A DNA stretch of 64,000 bases, from positions 186,001-250,000 of the forward strand of contig NZ_NWUX01000004.1 of assembly GCF_002374315.1 (NCBI RefSeq), written 5' to 3'. A program made the translations under genes and the position numbers. Under the pieces are notes generated by a model. The model was not told where the DNA came from. It ran no database searches and saw nothing but the letters and a program-made list of their open reading frames with translations. Shown piece by piece: positions 7,625 through 16,732 of this stretch (its first letter is position 1; every line of letters starts with the position of its first letter). The DNA is from Vreelandella nigrificans. GTDB lineage: Bacteria > Pseudomonadota > Gammaproteobacteria > Pseudomonadales > Halomonadaceae.

Positions 7625-9130
7625 ATGGAAAATTTTTCGGAAGTCATCGCGATATTCTTTAGTTTGGACAACTTCATAGCGATAGCCATGGGGGTTGTTA
7701 TTGGTGTGGTTGTTGGTTCGATTCCTGGGTTGACCGCTACCATGGCCGTTGCGTTGGCACTGCCCTTTACCTTCTCGATGCAGCCGGTTGCCGCTATCCT
7801 GCTGTTGGTGGGTATCTACAAAGGCGGAATGTACGGCGGCTCAATTACCGCCATCTTAATAAGAACACCGGGTTCGCCTGCTTCTGCATGCACATTGCTG
7901 GACGGCTACCCTATGGCACAGCAGGGGCATGCCAAGAAGGCACTCAAAGCAGCCCTTTACTCATCGGTAATTGCCGATTTTATCTCTAACATCGCGCTGA
8001 TCTTTTTTGCTGCCTATTTGGCAAAGATTGCCCTGAACTTTGGTGCACCTGAGTTTTTCTGGCTGATCTGTTTTTCACTGACCATCATCATCTCTTTAGC
8101 CAGCGGCTCTATGATCAAAGGCTTAATGGCGGCGCTGTTAGGTATTCTGCTTTCCCTGGTGGGGCTGGATGAAGTCTATGGCTCCCAGCGGTTTACCTTT
8201 GGCAACTACAACTTGATGGACAGCATCTCCTTTATTCCGCTATTGATCGGCCTGTTTGCCATTCCCGAGATCATCGAGTTCTACCGTAAAAAGGCGCTGC
8301 CGCATATTAAGGCAAAGGCGAGCGGTGCTGGCTTGGCGTTTTCTGAACTGAAGCGCTGCTTAACGACCATTGTGCGGGGCAGTTTGATCGGTGTGATTAT
8401 CGGAGCAATCCCTGGAACCGGGGCGACGGCTGCTGCGTTTATTTCCTATAGCGATGCCCGCCGCCGTTCTCCCAATAAGGCCAACTTTGGTAAGGGCGAG
8501 GTAGAAGGCGTTGCCGCTGCCGAGGCAGGTAATAACGGTGTCGCCGGGGCGACGATGATCCCCCTGCTATCGTTGGGTATTCCAGGTGATGTCATCACGG
8601 CCATTATTCTTGGTGCCTTTATGGTACATGGTCTAACACCCGGCCCCATCATGTTCCAAGAGAACCTGTCGCTGATCTACGCCTTGTTTATGGGCATTAT
8701 GTTTAGCTCAATTGTATTACTGCTAGTGGGCAATGTGGCCATTAAGTACTTCTCATTAATTGCCGATATCCCTAAATCAATTCTGTTTCCCATCGTTTTA
8801 ATGTTCTGCGTATATGGCGCTTACGCCGTCAATAATGACACCTTTGACGTGTGGCTAATGCTGGCTTTTGGTGTTGTGGGCTATATCTTCAACCGTGCCG
8901 CTATACCGGCAGCTCCCTTTTTAATCGGCTTTATCCTTGGGCCGATGTTTGAAGATAACCTACGTCGCTCCTTACTGATTGGCCATAACGATCTGTCGAT
9001 CTTCGTGCGTGGCCCCATTACCTGGACCTTCATTGCATTAACCGTAGGTTCTATCGCATTAGCGCTTTACCGCTTTATCTCAGCGCGCCGTGACGCGCGT
9101 AATGCTGCTGGCAAATCACAACAAGAGTGA
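7625..9130 (+). CDS. tctA: Tripartite tricarboxylate transporter large membrane subunit
   Basis: A 501-aa inner-membrane permease with about 11-12 helices. GVVVGSIPGLTATMAVALALPFTF near residue 25-50 and GIPGTGATAAAF near 265-280 are the two repeated PGxGxT motifs of TctA; YGGSITAILIRTPGSPAS near 75 and GIPGDVITAIILGAFMVHGLTPGP near 325 also match. It transports organic acids using the cation gradient with TctB and TctC. The gene follows tctB by 27 bp. The substrate is not determined by the sequence; operon control by the IclR boxes suggests an aromatic-pathway acid. Confidence 0.93.
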   Translation: MENFSEVIAIFFSLDNFIAIAMGVVIGVVVGSIPGLTATMAVALALPFTFSMQPVAAILLLVGIYKGGMYGGSITAILIRTPGSPASACTLLDGYPMAQQGHAKKALKAALYSSVIADFISNIALIFFAAYLAKIALNFGAPEFFWLICFSLTIIISLASGSMIKGLMAALLGILLSLVGLDEVYGSQRFTFGNYNLMDSISFIPLLIGLFAIPEIIEFYRKKALPHIKAKASGAGLAFSELKRCLTTIVRGSLIGVIIGAIPGTGATAAAFISYSDARRRSPNKANFGKGEVEGVAAAEAGNNGVAGATMIPLLSLGIPGDVITAIILGAFMVHGLTPGPIMFQENLSLIYALFMGIMFSSIVLLLVGNVAIKYFSLIADIPKSILFPIVLMFCVYGAYAVNNDTFDVWLMLAFGVVGYIFNRAAIPAAPFLIGFILGPMFEDNLRRSLLIGHNDLSIFVRGPITWTFIALTVGSIALALYRFISARRDARNAAGKSQQE

Positions 9131-9151
9131 GTTGAGCTGGGCCGCGGAGGC

Positions 9152-9895
9152 CTAGCCGACGGTGACACCGCCGCAGACAAACAGTGTTTGCCCGGTAATA
9201 AAGCCGCTACGCTCGTCGCAGAAGAAGCTAACCGCCTGGGCCACATCTTCCGGCTGGCCCATACGCTTGAGTGGAATATTGTCGATGATGCGGCGAGCAC
9301 GTTCTGAATCAGGCGGGTTATTCTGCCAAAAGGCACTTGTGGCGATGGGGCCCGGGGCAACGCAGTTGACCGTAATACCGTGTTCTGCCAGCTCCAGCGC
9401 CCAAGTTCTAGCCATGGATTGCAGTGCCCCCTTGGTGGCGCTGTAGATGGTGCGCGCCTCTTTGCCTAGTACCACGCGGCTGGTATTCATCACAATACGG
9501 CCCATGCCACGTACTTTCATGGTGGGTAAAAGTGTCTGGGTGCAGACTAGCGCCGAGCGTACGTTTAGGTGCATTAACTTATCGAAGTCCTCAAGCCTTG
9601 CGTCTTCAAGCAGTGCTGGCGCAACAATACCTACGTTATTAACCAGCCGGGTGACCACGTAACGCTTGGCGATTTCCTCCATTACCCGCTTGGTGGCATC
9701 CGCATCGGCTAGGTCGACTTGATAGGCGTCTGCTTGCAAAGAGCCTGCCTCCGGCGCGACGATATCTACCACAATAACGTGATAGCCATCCTGCTGAAGA
9801 CGCAGTGAAATGGCTTGGCCGATGTTTCTCGCTCCACCGGTGACAACGGCGCACGATTGTTGTGATGCGCTGTTTTGATCAGAATGCTGGCCCAT
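9152..9895 (-). CDS. Short-chain dehydrogenase/reductase
   Basis: A 247-aa classical SDR. VVTGGARNIGQAISLRL (about residues 17-33) is the NAD(P)-binding TGxxxGxG motif with Asn-Ile in the middle, NNVGIVAP (about 88) is the NAG-like motif, the Ser lies in MNTSRVV, and YSATKGAL contains the YxxxK pair near 152-156; the end ITGQTLFVCGGVT is typical of FabG-like members. It probably oxidises or reduces a hydroxyacid or keto compound. Directly upstream on the same strand are the AEC permease, the quinate/shikimate dehydrogenase and QuiC genes, so a hydroaromatic substrate is plausible, but this is only contextual. It is convergent with tctA. Confidence 0.85.
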   Translation of the reverse strand: MGQHSDQNSASQQSCAVVTGGARNIGQAISLRLQQDGYHVIVVDIVAPEAGSLQADAYQVDLADADATKRVMEEIAKRYVVTRLVNNVGIVAPALLEDARLEDFDKLMHLNVRSALVCTQTLLPTMKVRGMGRIVMNTSRVVLGKEARTIYSATKGALQSMARTWALELAEHGITVNCVAPGPIATSAFWQNNPPDSERARRIIDNIPLKRMGQPEDVAQAVSFFCDERSGFITGQTLFVCGGVTVG

Positions 9896-9938
9896 TTTTA
9901 TTGTCCTTATGCGTATTAAGACTCTGTTTTATTGGAAT

Positions 9939-10889
9939 TTAAAACGCTAGTAACCCCATGTGTGATATCAACCCGATTATCAGGCTAAGCGTGAAAAAGG
10001 AAGCAACTGTCGCCACAAGCATTGCAGCAGCGCTAACGCCGCCTAAACCATAACGTTGGCCAAACAGTGGGTAAATGCTGATCATCGGCGCGGCGGCAAA
10101 TAGCAACGCACCTGCCATATAAAGCGGATCAATGTCTGGAACAAAATAGAAAGCAATGAAAATGACGAGCGGGTGGATAAGCAGTTTGCCGATGACAATT
10201 TGACCTACGTCCCTTGCCATACTTTTAACCTGCAAGCCAAATAGTGCGCCGCCGATCACAAACAGCGCTGCTGGCCCTGCTGCCTCGGCCAGCATATCAA
10301 CAGCTTTAAAGAGCGGCAGAGGAAGCTTAAAGCCCGTAACGGCTATGCTAATGCCTATCAATAAACCTACTAGCACCGGGTTTTTGATCAAGCTGAGGGC
10401 GGTCTTCTTAATCGTCTTCCATACGCTAGCACCTTGATGGCTACCCATTTCGGCCAGAATCAGTGCCAAAGGGATAATAATCAACGTCTCAATGACCATA
10501 TTAAGCGCCAACAGGACAGCAGCAGGTGAACCGATCACCATGGCTGCCACGGGATAACCGACAAAACCACTATTGGAAGCGGCCATGCCTAATGCCTGCA
10601 TAGCGCTGGCGTTAAGTGGTTGGCGCTGTAGCTTTAAGCAGAGCAGTAACCCCGCACCGAAAACGGAGATAGAGCCCAGGCCGTAAGCAACCAGGTAGTT
10701 GAGCTTAAAAATCTCTTCCAGAGGCTGCTGGGTTAACGCACGAATCACTAGCGCGGGCAGCGCGCAGTAAAGCACAAATATGCCCACCCCCTGCATCTGC
10801 TCGCGCTGGATAATGCCGCTCCATCTCGCTATATACCCTAAGCCAATCAGTAGGAATATGGGCGTCGTAATCCCGAGTATAGCGAGCAT
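9939..10889 (-). CDS. AEC-family (auxin efflux carrier-like) permease
   Basis: A 316-aa membrane protein with about 10 helices in two repeats. The N-terminus TTPIFLLIGLGYIARWSGII and the second-half block KNPVLVGLLIGISIA are characteristic of the AEC/BART family, members of which include malonate carriers such as MdcF and other carboxylate permeases. It follows the dehydrogenase gene by 72 bp and precedes the SDR by 43 bp on the same strand. A weaker copy of the IclR/PcaR box (10923-10937) sits 34 bp upstream of its ATG. A carboxylate related to quinate or shikimate is a reasonable but unproven substrate. Confidence 0.85.
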   Translation of the reverse strand: MLAILGITTPIFLLIGLGYIARWSGIIQREQMQGVGIFVLYCALPALVIRALTQQPLEEIFKLNYLVAYGLGSISVFGAGLLLCLKLQRQPLNASAMQALGMAASNSGFVGYPVAAMVIGSPAAVLLALNMVIETLIIIPLALILAEMGSHQGASVWKTIKKTALSLIKNPVLVGLLIGISIAVTGFKLPLPLFKAVDMLAEAAGPAALFVIGGALFGLQVKSMARDVGQIVIGKLLIHPLVIFIAFYFVPDIDPLYMAGALLFAAAPMISIYPLFGQRYGLGGVSAAAMLVATVASFFTLSLIIGLISHMGLLAF

Positions 10890-10922
10890 GGCGGCCCCTT
10901 AGCGCATGACGTGAATTATCGT

Positions 10923-10937
10923 GTTCGAATGACGAAT
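10923..10937. promoter_or_regulatory. Weaker IclR/PcaR-type box upstream of the AEC permease
   Basis: GTTCGAATGACGAAT matches the pcaB box (17541-17555) at 12 of 15 positions. It lies in the 72-bp gap between the dehydrogenase and AEC genes and could drive the AEC-SDR pair separately. Confidence 0.4.
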
Positions 10938-10961
10938 AATTGTACGCTATTCTTTGGCACT

Positions 10962-11840
10962 TCATGGCACTAGATGAGATGAATGTGTGACGAGCTGTTC
11001 TATGTAGTGCGTACGTAGCGGTATCACATGTGGATCAACCTGTTCAGAGGGAATGCAATCGGCGGTAAAAAAGCGAAACGCATCCACGCCCTGAAATACA
11101 AACAGATCCACACCCGAAAGCGTTTTGGCGCCCGCTTGGTGGGCAGCGTTTAAAAGCTCTGTGTGGGCGGGAATGTACACCGCATCAAACACCCAGTGCT
11201 GGGAGCCAAGCCCCGTGGTCTCAATAGGGCAGCCAGGATGGTTAATGTGTCCAATCGGTGAGCAGTTGACCACCCCGTGCCAGCTAGGTAGCTCACGTTG
11301 AGCCTGCTCTGGCGTGACGCATGCTGCGCTAATTCCCATGGTGTTAAGATCACTGCTCAGACTTTCTGCCCGAGAAGCATCGTGTTCGAGAATATGGATG
11401 TGACTAACGGCCAGCTCTCCCAATGCACAGGCCACTGCTCGGCCCACGCCGCCGGCACCGATCAATAGTACTTCGCCTGCGGGTTGGTGGCCAAAAGAGT
11501 GGCGGTAGGCGCTTATAAAACCGGTGTAATCGGTATTTTCTGCCCGTAGGCCATCGGCATCAAAAAGCAGCGTATTTGCGGTACCTACTCGGCGCACGCC
11601 TTCGCCGCGAATATCAGCTAGCTGCGCGGCTTGTTCTTTAAAGGGAAAAGTGACGTTGGTACCACGATAGCCATCGGTACGCAGACGTTGTATAGCGTTG
11701 GGAAAGTCAAAGTTCGCTACGCCTCGGCTATCGATTAAATCGTAGCGTACCGGCTCGCCCAATGATGCCCCCAGGCGTTCGTGTAAATCGGGGGATTGTG
11801 ACTTGGCAATGCCTTCCCCTACCAGTCCGAGTTTGATCAT
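10962..11840 (-). CDS. Shikimate/quinate 5-dehydrogenase (AroE/YdiB-like)
   Basis: A 292-aa NAD(P)-dependent dehydrogenase. GLVGEGIAKSQSPDLHERLG (residues 5-24) is the substrate-binding loop with the SxS-type serines, GTNVTFPFKEQ (about 60-70) carries the catalytic Lys, ENTDYTGF (about 100) holds the Asn/Asp pair, and LIGAGGVGRAVA (about 126-137) is the nucleotide site. VFQGVDAF near the C-terminus is the QAxxxF-like block. It overlaps the QuiC-type gene by 4 bp (ATGA), a translational-coupling arrangement. Next to a dehydroshikimate dehydratase and a TRAP importer, it is probably the catabolic quinate/shikimate dehydrogenase and not the biosynthetic AroE; specificity cannot be read directly. 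Confidence 0.88.
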   Translation of the reverse strand: MIKLGLVGEGIAKSQSPDLHERLGASLGEPVRYDLIDSRGVANFDFPNAIQRLRTDGYRGTNVTFPFKEQAAQLADIRGEGVRRVGTANTLLFDADGLRAENTDYTGFISAYRHSFGHQPAGEVLLIGAGGVGRAVACALGELAVSHIHILEHDASRAESLSSDLNTMGISAACVTPEQAQRELPSWHGVVNCSPIGHINHPGCPIETTGLGSQHWVFDAVYIPAHTELLNAAHQAGAKTLSGVDLFVFQGVDAFRFFTADCIPSEQVDPHVIPLRTHYIEQLVTHSSHLVP

Positions 11841-13705
11841 GCTTGGCTCACTCCCTTGTCTTGATGACTACTAATAGTCGCTTCTAAACGCTGTTGTGCC
11901 GTTACACGCACAAAGGCATTCGGTGCCCCCAGTCCTTGGTAACCCTCACGTTGCACCAACTCAAAAAAGAACGCTTGTCGGCCGGGTTGCGTATATAGCT
12001 GATGGAAGTCGCCGTTACTGTCCTGATCAAAAAGGATGTGATGCTCCTGCATCCACTGTTGGGTTTGCGCTGGGAGGTTAAAGCGGGCGGCAAGGTCACG
12101 GTAGTAGTTACCGGGAATGGGCAGTACCGGCGTGCCCGCCTGTTGCAGTGCTACGCTGGTCTCGCGCATGGAGTTGGTGCGCAGGGCGACGTGGTGAACC
12201 CCCGAACCACCATACTGGCGAACAAAGCGGTTACTGGCGGTATCCGGCGAGGCGCTGGCGTTAAGCGCCAGGCGAAAGCGGCCATTGTGGTTTTGCAGCA
12301 CCTGGCTTTGGATCAGTCCACGCGGATCCGCCACATCAAATGAGGGGGTTGGCGCCAACTGGAAAATGGCGCGGTACTGTAGCATCAGCGAGAGATAGTC
12401 GTGGTAAGAGAGAGCAACGCTGATATGGTCGATATCCACCAGAGCCCCTTGGGGAACCGGCTGACCATCCACAGGGAACTCTTGGTCCCAGGTGCGACTT
12501 AGCTGCGAGTCGTCGATGATATAGGAGAGGCTGCCATCCACATTGCGCAGCGCGCTCATACGGTGGCTGGCGCCGACTTCTTCAGGTTCGACAATATCGT
12601 AGCCAAGTTTGTCTGCCCGTTTAAATGCCTCATAGGCATTTGCCACACGCAGGCCAATCGCCGTTACCGCTGTGGCATGGCGCCCTGGCGTGCGACCGGT
12701 AAAGCTCGATTCGGTATTGAGCACCAGGTTGACGTCACCTGCGGCCCAGCGCTCAGCGCTCAACGTGTGGTGACGCCCGACGCAGGCCATGCCCAGGGTG
12801 CCGAGCAGTTCGCGCAGGGGTGCTAAATCGTCTGGCTCTACGGCGATTTCGAGAAAGGCGACCGACTCAATCGGCTGCGGCGCGGGGATACCACTGTCGC
12901 CCTGCATACTGCGCAGCAAGTGGTAGGAGCGCAGCCCGTCTCGGGCGGTCTGGTCACTGTGACCCATGCGGAAGACATCGTTAAAGATTTCGTGGGAGAG
13001 CGGGCCGTCGTAGCGGGTCTCTTCCAGCATGGCCATGAACTTATCCATCTGTAGCTCGCCTTGGCCAGGAAAGCAGCGGTAGTGGCGGCTCCACGATAGG
13101 TGATCCATGGAGAGACGCGGCGCATCGGCGGTCTGTACCAGGAAGATGCGATCGCCAGGAATGCGGCCGATGGTGCCTAGCTCCGTCTGGCGGGAGAAAA
13201 TATGGAAGGTGTCCAGCACCAGGCCGACATTGGGGTGGGCGGCGCGGCGCACCACCTCCCAACTGTCGCGGTAGTCGTGAATATGGCGACCCCAGGCCAG
13301 CGCTTCATAGGCTACGCGCAGATTACGCCGCGCAGCACGCTCGCCCAGCTCATAAAAGTCATCGGCGGCTCTGCTTAAACCCGGTAGAGCGTCGGGATGA
13401 ACGGTACTGCACGCCATAAGCAGATCCGTACCCAGCTCCTCCATCAGGTCAAACTTGTGCTCGGCGCGATCAAACGCACGCTCCCGGGCGCGGCCTTGCA
13501 GGCCTTCAAAATCGCGAAACGGCTGTAGTGTTACCAGCTTCAGCCCGCGGGCGCGAATTAACTCACCCGCTTCCCGTGGTGTGCCGGAGAACGCCGTCAA
13601 GTCATTTTCAAATAGCTCAAGCCCTTCAAAGCCCGCCTGCGCAATGGCGTCTACCTTCTCTTCCAGCGAGCCGCTCAGGCAAACCGTGGCAATGGATGAG
13701 TACAT
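11837..13705 (-). CDS. quiC: Two-domain 3-dehydroshikimate dehydratase (QuiC type)
   Basis: A 622-aa fusion of a xylose-isomerase-like TIM barrel (about residues 1-270) and a 4-hydroxyphenylpyruvate-dioxygenase-like VOC domain (about 285-615). The barrel carries the metal ligands Glu in YEALAWG, Asp in LDTFHIF, Gln in VQTADAP and Glu in SHEIFND. The VOC half keeps GVHHVALRT, DFHQLYTQ and FFELVQREG, the His-His-Glu facial triad. Such fusions (QuiC1 of Pseudomonas) dehydrate 3-dehydroshikimate to protocatechuate in the barrel; the role of the VOC half is unclear. The product feeds PcaHG, encoded 10 kb away. It is co-directional with the TRAP operon upstream and coupled to the dehydrogenase gene. 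Confidence 0.9.
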   Translation of the reverse strand: MYSSIATVCLSGSLEEKVDAIAQAGFEGLELFENDLTAFSGTPREAGELIRARGLKLVTLQPFRDFEGLQGRARERAFDRAEHKFDLMEELGTDLLMACSTVHPDALPGLSRAADDFYELGERAARRNLRVAYEALAWGRHIHDYRDSWEVVRRAAHPNVGLVLDTFHIFSRQTELGTIGRIPGDRIFLVQTADAPRLSMDHLSWSRHYRCFPGQGELQMDKFMAMLEETRYDGPLSHEIFNDVFRMGHSDQTARDGLRSYHLLRSMQGDSGIPAPQPIESVAFLEIAVEPDDLAPLRELLGTLGMACVGRHHTLSAERWAAGDVNLVLNTESSFTGRTPGRHATAVTAIGLRVANAYEAFKRADKLGYDIVEPEEVGASHRMSALRNVDGSLSYIIDDSQLSRTWDQEFPVDGQPVPQGALVDIDHISVALSYHDYLSLMLQYRAIFQLAPTPSFDVADPRGLIQSQVLQNHNGRFRLALNASASPDTASNRFVRQYGGSGVHHVALRTNSMRETSVALQQAGTPVLPIPGNYYRDLAARFNLPAQTQQWMQEHHILFDQDSNGDFHQLYTQPGRQAFFFELVQREGYQGLGAPNAFVRVTAQQRLEATISSHQDKGVSQA

Positions 13706-13733
13706 GACATCATGCTCCTTACATTGATGAATA

Positions 13734-14999
13734 TCAGTATCCCGCCAGGCGAGGCAGGAAGGTGACCAGCGTTGGTACGAAGGTAATTAGCAGCAGGACC
13801 AAAAACTGCACGGCGAGCATTGGCAGAATGCGACGAATAATGGCCCCCATGCCCACACCGGAAACGGAGTCGGCAACAAACAGGCAGAGCCCCATGGGGG
13901 GAGTGATCAGCCCCATCATCAGGTTGAAAATCACGATAATCCCGAAGTGCAGCGGATCGATGCCCAGCGCCATGGCGATGGGGTGGAGAATCGGTACCAG
14001 TACCAAAATGGCCGCAATACCTTCTAAAAAGAGCCCTACCACCAATAGCAGGAGGATGACGGCAATCAGGAAGGTCCACTGGGTATCGATATTCATCAGT
14101 GCCCATTCGGTAAGCATGTTGGGCACACGCTCGAATGTCAGCACCCAGTTGGCTGCAGCGACCGCGCCCATAATGATCATGATCACCGCGCTATCGCGCA
14201 TAGCGCGGGCGAAGATGCCGGGCAGGTTGACCAGTTTGATATTGCGGTAGAGCACCACTCCTAGGATCAGCGCGTATACCACGGCAAAAGCCGCTGCCTC
14301 GGTAGGCGTAACGATACCGGCGAGAATGGCTCCCACTACGAATACAGGCATTAGCGCGGGCAGCAGGCCGTGGAGGAAGGCATGGCGGCGCGACTGCTTC
14401 TTGGTCTGGGTAGCCCCCAGATCTCCAGCGAAAAAATAGACGTAGAGGGATAGCCCCAGCGCCAGTAATAGCCCGGGCACAATTCCTGCCAAAAAAAGAC
14501 CCGGTACTGACACACCAGAAACCGTTAACGCGTAAATAATCACCGGAATACTGGGAGGAATAATCGGCCCAATGACCGAGGAAGCTGCGGTAAGTGCCGC
14601 GGCGAAATCCCTCGGATAACCCTCTTTCTCCATAGCGGGCACAAATACTCGGCCCAGCGCTGAGGTATCGGCAATCGCTGAACCAGAAAGGCCTGCGAAA
14701 ATTACCGATGCCCAGATGTTCACATGCGCTAGCCCTGCCTTCATACGGCCGACAATGGCGGTGGCCAAGTTAATAATACGGTGTGTGATGCCCGCTTCGT
14801 TCATCAGCTCGCCAGCCAGGATGAACAGCGGAATTGCCAGTAAAGGGAAGGACTCCAACCCGCCAAAGAACTGCTGCGACACAATACGTATGTGATAGGG
14901 CAGATCACCAGTGCTCATCAGCACCGTGAGCGTACCCAGAATGGCAAATGCAAACGGCACGCCGAGCAAAACCAGGGCTATCAGCAGAATAAAGATCAT
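13734..14999 (-). CDS. dctM: TRAP transporter large permease (DctM)
   Basis: A 421-aa inner-membrane protein with about 12 helices. LLAIPLFILAGELMNEAGIT (about residue 53-72), GLSGSAIADTSALG (about 98-111) and IGPIIPPSIPVIIYA (about 143-157) are DctM landmarks; GLITPPMGLCLFV near 365 is the second PP motif. With DctQ and DctP it forms a Na+-driven high-affinity acid importer. It overlaps the dctQ stop/start by 4 bp and ends 28 bp before the QuiC-type gene, so the order of transcription is dctP-dctQ-dctM-quiC-dehydrogenase. This order makes quinate, shikimate or dehydroshikimate the likely cargo. Confidence 0.93.
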   Translation of the reverse strand: MIFILLIALVLLGVPFAFAILGTLTVLMSTGDLPYHIRIVSQQFFGGLESFPLLAIPLFILAGELMNEAGITHRIINLATAIVGRMKAGLAHVNIWASVIFAGLSGSAIADTSALGRVFVPAMEKEGYPRDFAAALTAASSVIGPIIPPSIPVIIYALTVSGVSVPGLFLAGIVPGLLLALGLSLYVYFFAGDLGATQTKKQSRRHAFLHGLLPALMPVFVVGAILAGIVTPTEAAAFAVVYALILGVVLYRNIKLVNLPGIFARAMRDSAVIMIIMGAVAAANWVLTFERVPNMLTEWALMNIDTQWTFLIAVILLLLVVGLFLEGIAAILVLVPILHPIAMALGIDPLHFGIIVIFNLMMGLITPPMGLCLFVADSVSGVGMGAIIRRILPMLAVQFLVLLLITFVPTLVTFLPRLAGY

Positions 15000-15493
15000 G
15001 ATGAAGCCTCCTCACCCGCCTGCTCGTTAAAACGCAGCGCACTCATTACTAGAGCCGAGAGGCTAAGCAGTGCGCCGCCAACAAATATGGACGTTTGAAA
15101 TAGCCACATTGGCATGCCGGTGCTTGAGGAAGTACGCGCCCCTCGGGCAGAAATGAACTCAAAGGCCGATACCATCAAGCCAATACCTACTAAGAGCACC
15201 ACTAGATCAATGACAACTGCCTGCCAGCGCAGCCAGCGTGGTGGCAGTAGCCGACGGATAAGGTCAAAGCCGATATGTTTGTTCTGAAGATACGCCCAGG
15301 ACATGCCAAACATCAGGCCATAAATCATTAGATAGATGGCGGTATCTTCTCCCCAGCTAATGGAACCGCCGTATGTGTAGCGCGCAAAGGCATTGCCTGC
15401 GACCAGTAGAAAAATCAGTATCATGGCAAGACCAGCCAAACTGCCATTGAACAGGATCAAGCCACGGTGTATCCGGGCGAGAAGATATGACAT
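14996..15493 (-). CDS. dctQ: TRAP transporter small permease (DctQ)
   Basis: A 165-aa protein with four predicted helices, matching the DctQ family. AGNAFARYTYGGSISWGEDTAIYLM (about residues 28-52) holds the conserved RY...SWxEE-like block. It pairs with DctM and stabilises the transporter. The stop overlaps the dctM ATG by 4 bp. It lies 84 bp downstream of dctP. Confidence 0.9.
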   Translation of the reverse strand: MSYLLARIHRGLILFNGSLAGLAMILIFLLVAGNAFARYTYGGSISWGEDTAIYLMIYGLMFGMSWAYLQNKHIGFDLIRRLLPPRWLRWQAVVIDLVVLLVGIGLMVSAFEFISARGARTSSSTGMPMWLFQTSIFVGGALLSLSALVMSALRFNEQAGEEASS

Positions 15494-15577
15494 GAGGGCA
15501 CCTTCAATCGATAGTCAGGCACGCAGGGTCGCGAGTGGGCAATGATAGGCCCACTCACAAAGCGCTTGGTGGTGGGC

Positions 15578-16642
15578 TTAGAAGCGTGCAGAGGCCTCAT
15601 CAACAGCGGAAGAGAGGCGATCTATCCACTCTGCATCATCGCCCAGCTCATCACGCAGGTAAGCCTGAACCCGGGGTTGAGCGGCTTCACGGAAGGCTTC
15701 CATCTGTTCAGCGGTGGGTTGGGTGATCTCCATGCCAGCTGCTTCCAACTTGGCGATACCTTCGGCTGAGTTGAACTGCTGAATTGCACGGCCCGTGGTT
15801 CCAGCCACCACGGCAGCCCGCTTAACGGCGGCTTGTTCTTCATCGCTAAGTGACTGGAAGATGTCATCGTTAATGAGCAGGTGGTCGACGCCGTAAACGT
15901 GGCGATCCAGGGTCAGGTAATCCTGAAACTCGTAGAAGTTGTTACCGTAGATAACCGAAATAGGGTTTTCTTGGCCATCGACTACACCGGTTGCCAAGGC
16001 TGTCGGCACTTCACCCCAGGAAATGCCCTGGGGCTCGGCGCCAAGCCCGCGTACCAATTCCAAATAGAGCGGAATAGTTTGCACACGGAACTTCAGTCCG
16101 CGCATATCTTCCGGTGAGTGGATAGGGCGCACGGAGTTGGTGAAATGGCGAAAGCCGGTTTCGCCGTAAGCCAGCGTTCTCAGGCCTGTTTGTTGCAAGC
16201 AATGCTCGGCAAGCGCAGTGCCAAACTCACCGTCCATCACCTGCCAAGCGACGGGTGCTGACGGGAAGGTATAAGGGATATCTGTGACGGCGACCGCCGG
16301 GCAGAAGTTGGCATAGGAACCGGAAACCATCGCAATGCTAATAGTGCCATCCTGAGCACCTTCAATAAGCTCGACCTCACCGCCTAAAGAGCCGGCAGGA
16401 TATAGCTCTACGGTGAGGTCCGTTTCAGCTTCCACCAGGTTTTTGAACACGTGGCCTGCTGCCCCTTTCTTAGAGGTGGTCCAGTCGTCAGGATCGACGT
16501 GGGCAAAACGCAACGTTTGAGCAGAGGCATTGGCCGCAGCCACCAGTGTGGCTGCCGTAATAGCTGCTACTAAGGTGCGTTTTATAGACGCCGGCTTTGC
16601 GGAAAGCGTGGATGTTGATGAAGTAATTAGCTGCAGAGACAT
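15578..16642 (-). CDS. dctP: TRAP transporter substrate-binding protein (DctP family)
   Basis: A 354-aa periplasmic protein. A long N-region precedes a hydrophobic signal segment (ITAATLVAAANASAQ, cleavage near residue 42). The mature part starts TLRFAHVDPDDW and has GLKFRVQTIPLYLELVRGLGA (about 180-200) with the conserved Arg that binds the ligand carboxylate, then GVVDGQENPISVIYGNNFYEFQ. It captures an organic acid for the DctQM pair. Being the first gene of the dctPQM-quiC-dehydrogenase operon, its ligand is probably quinate, shikimate or dehydroshikimate (inference). A symmetric element at 16733-16752 lies in its promoter region, shared with the divergent TetR gene. Confidence 0.92.
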   Translation of the reverse strand: MSLQLITSSTSTLSAKPASIKRTLVAAITAATLVAAANASAQTLRFAHVDPDDWTTSKKGAAGHVFKNLVEAETDLTVELYPAGSLGGEVELIEGAQDGTISIAMVSGSYANFCPAVAVTDIPYTFPSAPVAWQVMDGEFGTALAEHCLQQTGLRTLAYGETGFRHFTNSVRPIHSPEDMRGLKFRVQTIPLYLELVRGLGAEPQGISWGEVPTALATGVVDGQENPISVIYGNNFYEFQDYLTLDRHVYGVDHLLINDDIFQSLSDEEQAAVKRAAVVAGTTGRAIQQFNSAEGIAKLEAAGMEITQPTAEQMEAFREAAQPRVQAYLRDELGDDAEWIDRLSSAVDEASARF

Positions 16643-16732
16643 TGTTGTTGTCCTCTTGTCGGGCCGTTGTTATAGGAAGTTAAAAGCCGTAAGCAGTGGC
16701 GCGCAGGGGCTTTTCATTCTATCCAAATTAAC

